DNA from: Letharia columbiana
Taxonomy: Eukaryota; Ascomycota; Lecanoromycetes; Lecanorales; Parmeliaceae
Direction: 5' to 3'
Assembly (NCBI RefSeq): GCF_014066305.1
Contig: NW_023501088.1
Location: 238,501 to 302,500 of the forward strand
Length of the DNA stretch: 64,000 nt
Each line of letters starts with the position of its first letter. Within the stretch, counting starts at the first letter, position 1. Below are positions 54,026 to 64,000 of this stretch, in pieces. The notes under the pieces were generated by a model. That model was not told the origin of the DNA. It made no database searches and worked only from the letters and a program-made list of their open reading frames with translations. The translations under genes were made by a program, and so were the position numbers.

Positions 54026-56757
54026 TCAAGCCTGAATGCTTTGGAACGTAGTGTCCATGTCGAGGTCCACACCTTGGGAGGACATCGTGGGTGTGCTGGC
54101 GTTTGTTCCAGAGGCAACGGCATCTTCGTAGCCGGCAAGTGCCTGCGAATGGAGTTTGAACGACTCGCCCATAAGCTTGGTGATTCTACGATTGGAGTCA
54201 GCATCGATCCCTTGTAAAAGTTTCGCGAATGTGACTTACCCCCAGACGACCACCTCGTCAAGCATGCTACCCCATAGTCGAGCGACAGTCGAACTTAGCT
54301 TTGAGCTGTACCCATCTACCGACTCATCGTCGAAAAGGTTTCGAACTTTGTTGTACATGGCCAGTTCTTCCGTGGTTGCTTCTACTTCATCATGCTCTAA
54401 CCGGTAAAGCCAGAGACTGAGAATGACCATCAGGTCCAGACCGCACAGAGGATGTTCCACACTCCAATTCGTAGCACACGTTTCGCCGACCCATTTGATA
54501 CCTTGTAGTGCGACGATCTCTATGCAGTTGTAGCATTCTTCAATGACCTTGATCATCTCTTGCGATCTCTTGACTTTGTCCCTGGCATTGGTCATGGCAG
54601 CGGCGACCTCATAGGAGTCATGATATCGGAGGGCTTCTTGGACTGACTTCAGATCGACCTCTAAACGTGCCCAAGTATTTCGATAGAGAGCCATGGCGTT
54701 GAAGATCAGTGGGTGACCTTGGTGAGGTGCGCTCAGCTGGACAACTATTGTTTCAGGCTCGCATTTTTCCAACGACTTTTCCCACGTCTCTAGGGCAAGA
54801 CGGAGCTTGTACTCTGTGACCACATCTTGCAAGGCCTCGAAGTTGCGCTTGTGTTCCCACACGGCCAGGAATAGAGCATTGATCATGACTCTCGTTGCGA
54901 AGGCGCTGTATCGCGTTGCATCTCCCTGGTAAAGACTATCAATTGCTTCTCGCACAGTGATGATGGTCGAGGCGGTCAAGCTGTCTCGCCATGAATCTTC
55001 ATCCACGACTTCGAGGTTCCATAATGACTCTGATGATGGCAGCTCCAGGGTTTCGAATTCCTTAAAACTGATAGCTGGGGTATGATCGTAGGTCAGAGTG
55101 AGGAGACCGAAGAAGATGTACACTGCGTAGTATGTGCGCCTGCACCCTTCGTCTTCGACCCATTCTGCGTGGGTGGGCTGTGCGCCTTCTCTCGCTTCTG
55201 ACCGAATCTTCAATTCATACCGGTTGCCGGCGACCATCTGCAATCATCCGTCAGCAGTATTTTTCCTAGGTGCCAGTAGCAGACATACGTTGGCAACGAG
55301 ACTCTTGATGGAACCTGCCCATTCCAATCCTTTCGGATCCCCACTCCAACTGGCGAATATCATGTTCAATAGCGTACTCTGCATTGTCCACAGCGGACAC
55401 TTGCGCGAGCTGAAGCTCTCTTTGTTCTGCAGGAACTGACTGACGAGCAGCTTCGACCCTATATGAAACATGAAAGCTTTGTCCTGGTTGAATGAGTATA
55501 AAGCACCAATGGAGAGGACCGAAAGAAGCAATGCTGGGGACACTTGGCTAGGCTCGAAAGACTCAAGATGTAAGAAGGGTAGATGGTGATGGAAGAGTTT
55601 GAAGTATGACTCGAGACAGGCATTAATCTCTCCTCGAGATTGAATTTCGAAATTGGGTTGGGTCGTCCGTTCGTTATCGCATCGCTTCATTGCTTCTTGC
55701 ATCATGTTGTAGTCTTCGTCGGACTGAAGTTGAGGTACTTTAGGCGTGGTGATAGGTTGACTTGGACCGGGCGAGCGTCGATAATCTACAGGTGAGACTG
55801 GTCCGGTCATGAAGGGGAAGGGTGAGAGCCCGTTGGGGGTCGCGGGGCCGGAGATGGGCATGGAACCGGTAAGGGACTGAAGTCCGGGGGCGAGGGCGTC
55901 GCCTCCGGATGGGTATCTCTCCATCATTGGCGGTAGTTGATTCGGATGGGGCTGGACGGTACTGGTACTGTTGAAGGAAAGCTGCGACAATTGAGAATCT
56001 TGCGAGCCAGAAAGGCTTGAGGAAGAGACTGAAGAAGCTTTGGGTTCAATTACCGAGTTTGACATGAAATGATCCCACGGCATCTGGTTGATGGGCATGG
56101 AGCCGGGCATGCCGGGCATGAAGGGGACCGACGTATCAAACATGGTGGTATGGTCGGGGGAGTAGGGCGTCGAGGTTTCGTCGAGTTGATCGTTTGGGTT
56201 GTTTGCCAGGGCGGCCGTAGCTTTGTGATGAAAGTTGGTAATCATCATCGCAGCAACATTATCGTCAATCATACCATCACTGCTTGCTTCTATTTGTTCC
56301 ATCGTCGCCGTATCCAAGTCGATGGACGGCTTTGTGGGAGTCGCCTTGGGTGTTGGCTTTGCGCCCGGCCGTCTCTTGACTTCGCTGACCAGCGGTACAC
56401 CTCCATCTTTGGCGTGTACAGTTCGGTCGTGTCGTAGCAGAAGGTCTCGTCGCACAAAGGTACTACGGCATTTTGCGCACTTGAAAGGTCGCTCTTTGGT
56501 GTCTGCGCAGGAAGATGAAATTAGCAAGCGTAGGCAAAAGGTGGGCTTCACGACCCCACCATGGAGCGACCCCTCCATGGACTAAAAGGAATGGTACGGT
56601 GTAACTTACGCGATCTTTCATGTCTGCTTCTGTGTTCACTTCGACTGAATGCCCGAGCACAAAATTGGCATTTGTACTTTTTATCAGGGACGTGTTGCGG
56701 CTTCGCAGGTTTGGGCACCGGTGCGACAGACGCTGTGGCAGTTGCAGCGGCAGGCAT
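54026..56757 (-). CDS. C2H2 zinc-finger transcription factor with fungal-specific TF domain
   Basis: Four exons: 56757-56610, 56502-55289, 55237-54240 and 54185-54026; introns 107, 51 and 54 bp; 839 residues. Two adjacent C2H2 fingers lie near residues 28-80: YKCQFCARAFSRSEHRSRHE with RSHTKERPFKCAKCRSTF and VRRDLLLRHDRTVH; the first intron interrupts the linker between fingers and joining restores HTKERPF exactly. A long disordered region follows, then a fungal_trans domain in the C-terminal half (EINACLESYFKLFHHHLPFL, SPALLLSVLSIGALYSF, EWVEDEGCRRTYYAVYIFFG, FNAMALYRNTWARLEVDL). Length and layout fit Pezizomycotina C2H2/fungal_trans regulators. Nuclear; targets unknown. The start ATG 56757 gives an Ala/Pro-rich leader before the fingers. 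Confidence 0.9.
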
Positions 56758-59700
56758 TGCAACACACTTATCGAGTCGTCGACCAGAATGCCCCGTGTGA
56801 AACGAATGGGACTATCTGATACTGGTAGGTATATGACGATGGATTGGACGTATGCCAAACGGGAATTCCTTCGATCATGCCTTTTGGTGTCGTGGTAGGA
56901 GGAGGAGAAAGCTCGCTGGGGGATGGGGCAAGTGTTGTCTTGGCTGCTAGTCTAATCTTGTGGAGTCTAGTTGGGTTTTTTTGATTTTTGGCTGTGAAAT
57001 TACTTCGCGTGCTTCGACGGTTGGTTTGGAGCGAGAGGTTTGATGCTATTCGAGGTGGTATATTTCTTGCGAAGAGGATGAGCGTAGGAGAATGTCAACT
57101 TTGGATAAAGATTATTGTGGACTACAATAATAATAATCATAATAATTAATATTTGGAGGGGTACGCCCCCTTTTTCGAGGGGCCACTTTGCGCGGGTGAA
57201 GGCCGAAACTTCCTGCCTTACTCTGTGGATAGACTAAGGTTATGATACGACTAGCTGTCTATCCGAAATCCTGTCTGCATGTCATGTTGCTCACCTTATC
57301 CTTGTCCAGTGCTATCTTTGTCCACGTTACATACACCTAAAACACAAGACAGGCCTTCATTGAGTGCAAAATGGTGCTGTCGACGCCCAAGCACTGAATA
57401 GCTCAGAATACGGTTCTTTGACCTCAGCTCGTCTGCTAATCATCGGTCGCCACATGCTCGAGGCTAGATGTCGTGAAGATCCATTCACTGACTGGCGAAC
57501 CAGCGCAGAAGCAGCAACGCCATCGAGGGTGTTGACTTCATGATTGTGACCGAGCTTTAAGCGTTTCCACCCTTTCGGCTGACTGATCTGTGTGTGGCGG
57601 TGAGAGTTGCGATCCTTTTTGGGGGTCCGTGCCTGTACTCTATGGGAATAGCGGTTCTCCATGATTTTGGAGTCTCGTCTTGCCCCGAGTTTCGACCGGA
57701 AACCAAGTCCAGAAGAATGCAACTTTTCTCCTTCACTTTGCGAAATTGCGAGTACTGTTTGACGTTTTAGCAGACGACGATGATGACGTTTTTACGCTGT
57801 CGGTACTAAGGTAGTATGCTGTGGCGCGTGCAATACGGGGTGTGAGTTACATCTCGCCAGCCCTTCCAACTCGCAAGTGCTTCCCTGGTTTCAAAAGGAA
57901 AGCAGGATGGAAATCAAGGCAGCTAGATGGATCAGGTTGTCAACTTTGTTTCGTCCGAAAATAAGTTAGAGTAGAATAGGGTAAAGTACATGTATTCATT
58001 TATTCATTCATCAATACGAATACTATTACATAGGTACCATTCTTGCTACTAAAGTGATGTGGTGGATGGATCCTCTCCCGAATAATAATTTGAATGATTC
58101 GAAAGAAGCAAGGTCTTGTTGGGCATTGAGGTCATCATAGGAGATTGTTGATCACTCCAAATGGGAAAGACAATCCGCCATTCCCACTTCCCCGGGCTCA
58201 AACGTCAAGCTTAGCGCCTCTCAGCCATTCGCCATTCCCTGCAATGCCACGAGGCATGATCTGCTGCCAAGATGTCTCCATACCAACCTGTCACATTTCA
58301 CAAACTCACATCTCACAACTCACAACTCACAACTCGCGACTCACAACTCACATCTCACAACTCACAACTCACAACTCACAAAGCAGGTCCACTTGTCCAC
58401 AGGGACCAGCTGCAGTACATACATCACTATTCTCTTTATGCCTACCCTACACTTTTATACGGTACTTCAACGACAAAAAGAGATGGGCTGAATGTTAAGT
58501 CGAGAGCCAGTCAAAGCGTCGTTTGGCAATCTCACGCAAGGAGAACAGAACAGGGGAACAGAAACAGGGGGAACAAACATCGGCCTTAGCAAAAGCGTCT
58601 GATCCCGCTGGGCTTTCGCTTCCGAGCTTCCGCGGAATCATGCCAGTCTCCATTTTCCAACCTCGCCAATCGCAGGCGACCTTGATCTCGACACCCAAGT
58701 GCATATGACGCAAGTCTTTCGCACCTCCAATCGATAATAGGCTGCCAACATAAGAAGAATAAGGCAAGATGATGAGCCAAGAAGGGTGAAGGAGCTGTCA
58801 TGCTCCGCCCCGCTTTGAACCAGACTGGCGGAACAGTAATAATGTCGATCACAAAGTTGTCGCTACAACGATTATTCGAGGAGGATCGTCGAACAAGAAG
58901 CAAGCTCTGTAAGAAACAGAGTCACTTTTGTGCCGAGGTAGATAGCCGGTAAACATTCTGCCTTCTCAAAACGTAGCAAAGCTTGAAGCCATATTTGCAA
59001 TGTGACCAATCTGATCCCACCTTGTCACCCGTGAAAGGCAGGGTGCCAGAATGGATTGCTCCAGTGGCATGCCGCAAAGTTGAAGAAGTGATGAGATAGC
59101 ACGCAAGCCGAGAGGCCAGGAAAGGACATTCCTCCGAGAGACACATTGGTGTGCATGGCTTGTTAATGCTGTGTCCTAACGTAGCAGTATACCGTTAACA
59201 GTAGTGAGAAGGCAGAGAGCATCGATAGGGAGGCAAGGCCGCATCGAGCTTGCCACCAATCAGTCAAATAGGTCAAGGCAAGGAAGCTGCGAGCTTGCAC
59301 AAGGATAGGATACAAGTGAATCTGGCAAGAACAGAAATATCAACAAATAGCACCAATTTTCATAGCACATATGAAGCAGAATCAATCGGCTTCCTCCTGG
59401 TGGAAATGCATAGAGTAGAGTACGGTACTGCAACTGGCTGAGTCGGTTGTCCTATGATTTGGTGCGATCTCGGCTCATCGCCTCGACCCGCTCACCGTCC
59501 GGCTTTTTTCTGCTTTTTCTGCTTTTTCTGCCGCCGGCCGTATCGAATCGATAGGAGTGACAGCAGCAACCCGGGAGTCCATCCTTCCTACCCAAGATAC
59601 CAACACACTTTGATACGTACAAAACCGCTGAACTTGTACCTTCGACATCTAAAGTGTATCTGCATCCTGTCGACAGCCGAGATCTGGCATCGCGTTGCTG

Positions 59701-60014
59701 TTGATTTTCGAGCGCTATTTTAATCGCCGGATCGAATCACCTGTACCCCTTCCAATTATTACTCAAGACCTAAGGCTACAAAGGTACGATCCTTCTCTCG
59801 ACGAGCAACGAATCACATCCTCCCGTACCACTCGCGCATGCATAATCACCATCAGCCGACATCCTTCAGGCCTGCAACGGGCGACAGAATTTAATTCCAA
59901 GGCTGCGATCGCGGGTCACTCTGCGGCACCGCCTATGCTTTCCTCTTCCACCTGCAGATATCACTCGCCGCTGACGGCATCCCCGAACTCTCCAAACTCC
60001 CTCCGCGCACCGCC
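56758..60014. promoter_or_regulatory. Long gene-free region between divergent regulator genes
   Basis: 3.26 kb with no convincing coding frame. It serves as upstream DNA for the C2H2 factor (-) and the RasGEF (+). Seen inside: AAT/ATA-rich DNA at 57120-57150, a CTCACAACT-type tandem repeat at 58303-58382, and TTTTTCTGC repeats near 59508-59530. The length suggests long regulated promoters or unspliced leaders, or a noncoding transcript; none can be proven here. Confidence 0.4.
58303..58382. repeat. CTCACAA-type tandem repeat
   Basis: About ten units of CTCACAA or close variants (CTCACAT, CTCGCGA) over 80 bp. There are no unique spacers, so it is a minisatellite. Confidence 0.85.
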
Positions 60015-63000
60015 ATGTTCGACAAGGCTGACGGCATGGCACCCTTGACCATCAATACTCGAACAAATGCAAACGGCAACCACACCGTCTTCGCTGCGGC
60101 GACCTTCCACTACACTGAAGAGCCCGCGCGTACCACTACAAGCCAGACCCTTACTCAGCAATCACCCACTCCAGGGTCGGCGATGAGGAGTCGCGCGCCG
60201 TCTGTTGGGATGAACGGCCAAGTCCTACCTCCCACCGCCTTGTACGTTCGAGCACTCTACAATTATGAATCGGATGATAGGACAAGCCTCAGCTTTCGGC
60301 AGGGGGACACCATACAAGTCATTACACAGTTGACGAGTGGCTGGTGGGACGGCGTCATCAAAGGGGTCCGCGGATGGTTCCCTAGCAACTACTGTGTGGT
60401 GGTCACCGGTCCAGAGGAGGCTACAGCAGGAGATGCACCACAACTGATGAACGGAGGCGATGTGGTTAGCGAGTCTGGTACAGATGAGGAGTATGAGGAC
60501 TTTGATGATCGGTACGAAACGAGGCATGCACCCAGGAATGACGGCTCAAAACAGTCGATCGATGGTGCGGACAAGGAGCAAGAAGAGGCTGCTTTCTGGA
60601 TTCCACAAGCCACTCCAGATGGGCGATTATACTATTTCAATACGCTCACCGGCATTTCGACAATGGAACTCCCGCTAGAGACACCCACCTCGGCCAACGA
60701 GACTGGCCCAAGAGATCGGATGAACATCCACGTGCCTGATCAGACTAGACCTCCTCCTGAGATGATGGCGCGCGGCTTGGAATGCGATGAAGGTGAATCT
60801 GAAACTGGCGATTCGGCATCCGAACTTGACGAGTCCTCCATGCGCTCGCGGCCAAGGCGGCGGCGTTCTTACATCTCTGATGGCATATCTCCAGCTGTAT
60901 CTACAGAGTCTTTCGATACCTCGCCAATGGCGCACAATCGGAGTTTTGAGACGACGAATCTGGCCTTGAGCGGAACACAGCAGTCTTCAGGAGGAACTGG
61001 TACGACCACAACGTCTTTCACCAGCAATCCGTTGGGCCAGGTATCTGCAGCTGCAGCTGTATCACGGTCGTTCTTCGACGACGGCAGCTCCGCACCTCAG
61101 ACCTGGACTAGGCTCGTGGAAAACATCCGCAAAGCTATCGAATCTTATAGACAAGCAATCAATAATGCTGACCGATCAGAATTCGTTCGAAAAGCCGAGG
61201 ACATATCTGATCATCTTCGAACGCTGCTCGCTGCTGCTTCAGGCACCACTGACAATCATTCGGGCAACCCTTCAATTATCTCTACGAACAAGGCGCTGTA
61301 CCCACACTTCCGTGACATGATGTCTCACTTCTCAAAGTTGGTCTTATCTTCGCATATTGCTTCGGCAGACTGGCCGACACAGGACGCGTACACCAAATGT
61401 CTTCAAGAGGCGGAAGAAGTTATGTTGGGAGTGGAAAACTACGTGGAGGTCGCGCGATCGCAGCGAGGTGAAGATATTCCACGACTGGTACCAGGTTTTT
61501 TCTTAGGTAGCAATAATGGTGGAAGCTGGCAGAACAACGGTCTGGGAATCAAGGATCCTTTGTTGGCTACCTCATTCATGGACCAAGACGAGTATGAGCC
61601 GTATGTTGAACCTATCGTAACCTTGGATGGCACGCTGTTGGAGAAGATGGATGAGCTGAAGCGAATAATCGTTGCCAATATTCGCCGCCTTGAAGATCAG
61701 CTTTTCGTAAGGGAGAAGCTCATCACACCTTTCCGACATAGACAGATTGGGACAGCGGTTTGTCAGGCCGCGGGAAAGGTCATCGAGTTCTTTCGACCCT
61801 GGCTCTCCGCCGTTGAGTCAATCAACCTGTCTCCTTTGGGCACTGCGTTTCAAAACCCACAGCTCATCGATTTCACGGCTCAAAAACAAAAGCTGTATGA
61901 TCTCGTCATGCAATTATTGCTCGCTTGCCAAGCAGTGGCGGCGCCATTGGGGGATGAGTGGGCCGAATGCCGGGGCGATCCGTTGGAAGAACGCCTCAAT
62001 GAGGTTCGCGTGACCATACGGCAATTAGAGAATTGCACCTCTCAAGTCGGGTTCTCCTTGCAATTACTGCTTGACTCGATGCCACAAGGATCAAGCACAC
62101 ACCAGGAACTGAGAGACACACAGCTCTCCCGCCCTCACCGAACCACAGATGGCGGGGCGCCCTATGAAGCTTCCACATATCCAAATCACTCCAGACTGTT
62201 GCGACCTACAATATCAGAGATGAACTTCCCAGTCTCTTATTCGGAGGGGGTGGATCCAGCCGCAGAGAACTACCGCAAGCAGGACAACAATTCGAAGGTC
62301 AAGAAATTCTTTGGCGAAGTACCTCGAGACATTGAGGAAGAGCCGTCGTTCCTGAAACTTGACTACGAAGGAGAAATCTCATACGATACCAAGGTCAATC
62401 CACCACAACTGCGCGGCGGTACCTTGATCGCCTTGGTGGAACAATTGACCCGGCATGACCGACTAGATTCGCATTTCAACAACACCTTCCTCCTTACCTA
62501 CCGATCCTTCACTACGGCCTCCGAGCTTTTCGAGATGCTGGTCAAGCGTTTTAGCATCCAGCCACCGCCAGGAATCTCGCAAGGGGAATACAATACATGG
62601 GTCGAGAAGAAACAGAAGCCAATACGGTTCCGAGTGGTCAACATTCTCAAAAGTTGGTTTGACAGCTATTGGATGGAAAACAATGATGAGGCCAGTAATG
62701 AGCTTCTTCGAAGAGTCTACTCGTTTGCGAAAGACTCAATTGCAACAAGCAACACACCAGGGTCTGGGCCTTTGATGACTTCGGTGGAGCGAAGGATAAA
62801 GGGACATGATCCTACGAAAGGCCTTGTCCCAACTCAAAGCAACTCGATGCCCACGCCAATCATGCCGAAAAATATGAAGAAGCTCAAATTTCTGGACATT
62901 GATCCCACTGAGTTTGCGAGACAATTAACAATCATCGAGTCAAGGTTATATGGTAAAATCAAACCAACGGAATGCCTGAACAAGACCTGGCAAAGGAAGC

Positions 63001-63782
63001 TCGGCCCTGACGATCCTGAGCCAGCAGCCAATGTCAAAGCTTTGATATTGCACTCAAATCAACTTACAAATTGGGTTGCGGAGATGATACTGAACCAGTC
63101 AGATGTGAAGAAAAGGGTAGTTGTGATCAAGCATTTCGTATCCGTAGCAGACGTAGGCACAAGTCACCGTGTTACCATGACTGCATTCACTAATGTGCTC
63201 AGAAATGCCGCGCGATGAACAACTTTTCGACTTTGACGTCTATCATCTCGGCCCTTAGTACGGCTCCTATAGGTCGTCTCACTCGGACCTGGGCACAGGT
63301 CAATGCTCGAACGATGACGGTCTTGGAACAAATGAGAAAGTTGATGCACAGTACCAAGAACTTTGGGGAGTACAGAGAAGCGCTGCATCTGGCGAATCCT
63401 CCTTGCATCCCTTTTTTTGGTATGTTATTCGCGGAGTATCCATGATCAGTACGGCTAATTCCGTTGACCAGGCGTCTATCTCACCGACCTAACATTTATT
63501 GAAGACGGCATACCCTCTGTAATCAAACGTACAGACCTCATCAACTTTGCTAAACGGGCCAAAACTGCCGACGTCATTCGAGATATCCAGCAATATCAAA
63601 ACGTTCCTTACGTTCTCAAATCTGTGCCCGACCTGCAGGATTACATATTGAGCAACATGCAAGCGGCTGGCGATGTGCATGAGATGTACGACAAGAGTCT
63701 CCAGGTTGAACCAAGGGAAAGGGAGGATGAGAAAATCACAAGGTTGGTGGATTTAGGTCTCGTAGACAAGAACAAGTTCTAG
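60015..63782 (+). CDS. SH3-containing Ras guanine nucleotide exchange factor (Cdc25-like)
   Basis: Three exons: 60015-63152, 63203-63419 and 63472-63782; introns 50 and 52 bp; 1221 residues. An SH3 domain at 75-130 (ALYVRALYNYESDDRTSLSF, GWWDGVIKGVRGWFPSNY) is followed by an acidic stretch and a WW-like segment at 194-220 (FWIPQATPDGRLYYFNTLTG) that lacks the second Trp. RasGEF_N lies at about 775-912 (LRGGTLIALVEQLTRHDRLD, TFLLTYRSFTTASELFEML). The catalytic CDC25 domain runs from about 956 to the end (LDIDPTEFARQLTIIESRLY, IKHFVSVADKCRAMNNF, SALSTAPIGRLTRTW, NPPCIPFFGVYLTDLTFIED). It should load GTP on Ras at the plasma membrane, upstream of cAMP or MAP-kinase signalling. Both C-terminal introns are needed to restore the conserved NNFST and GVYLTDL parts. 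Confidence 0.93.
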
Positions 63783-64000
63783 GTCATTTTCGGGGAAGTC
63801 GAGGTAGCTGCTTGGCATTTTCAGACATCTCGAAAGAACAAGGAGACCGTTCCTCGAATCAGCATAGTCATTGTAACAAGCCGGCGTCTGATTTACTTCC
63901 CAGTTGGATGTGGCTGACTGTTGTCGCACTTCCAGACTCCTTTCGGAATCCGGGTTTTTGTGAGACCAGTCACCTTGACATACGGGTGGCAACATACCCT
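63783..64000. other. Sequence downstream of the RasGEF gene
   Basis: 218 bp of 3' flank to the window edge; nothing recognised. Confidence 0.4.

Noticed and set aside
58303..58382. Possible CRISPR-like array
   Set aside because: Units are contiguous with no spacers, and the host is a eukaryote; it is a minisatellite.
1..64000. tRNA or rRNA genes
   Set aside because: I looked for T-loop text such as GGTTCGAATC with matching stems and found no convincing case by eye; a tRNAscan run would settle it.

Overview
The window looks like nuclear DNA of a filamentous ascomycete (Pezizomycotina; the protein flavour suggests Dothideomycetes, which is an impression, not a test). Genes are 1-4 kb, lie on both strands with 0.2-3 kb gaps, and carry 48-144 bp GT-AG introns, usually with a CTAAC or CTGA-type branch site just before the acceptor. 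I rebuilt the gene models from splice sites and reading-frame continuity, so most entries are joins of exons.

Left end, 1-6.2 kb, is accessory DNA. Positions 1-2400 are a decayed LTR-retrotransposon whose bases carry the signature of repeat-induced point mutation (RIP): TpA-rich, CpA/TpG-poor, CpG kept, Trp codons turned into stops. Then comes about 1 kb of almost pure homopolymer tracts, a gene for a small secreted six-cysteine protein (effector-like), and a palindromic MITE-like element with a perfect 55-bp inverted repeat plus a partial relative.

6.2-28.8 kb is conserved housekeeping DNA: aprataxin HNT3 (+), TRAP-alpha-like IRC22 (-), a coiled-coil CCCH zinc-finger protein (+), telomere end-binding POT1 (-), a formaldehyde-dehydrogenase-like zinc alcohol dehydrogenase (+), cohesin SCC3 (+), a secreted GH128 glucanase (+), urease accessory UreD (-), RNA polymerase III subunit RPC53 (-) and an unusual regulator with an N-terminal ubiquitin/PB1-like region and a C-terminal Zn2Cys6 cluster (-).

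28.8-47 kb: a 2.8 kb gene-free region, a B-type cyclin (+), the very large lipid-transfer protein FMP27/BLTP2 (-, 2920 aa, 9 kb), a tiny one-pass membrane protein (+) and uracil phosphoribosyltransferase (-).

47-64 kb: an inverted-duplication element, fluoride exporter FEX (+), a GPI-type GH16 wall glucanase (+), a small Ala/Pro-rich membrane protein (+), a microsatellite-rich gap, a C2H2 plus fungal_trans transcription factor (-), a 3.3 kb gene-free stretch and an SH3-RasGEF (Cdc25-like, +).

There is no operon or obvious biosynthetic cluster. Shared themes are genome maintenance (HNT3, POT1, SCC3, cyclin), wall remodelling (GH128, GH16) and signalling/transcription. I saw no rRNA, tRNA or CRISPR array by eye. 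The most unusual items are the hairpin element at 5.1-5.5 kb, the effector-like gene beside the RIP block, the inverted duplication at 46.9-47.3 kb and the regulator with its DNA-binding cluster at the C-terminus.
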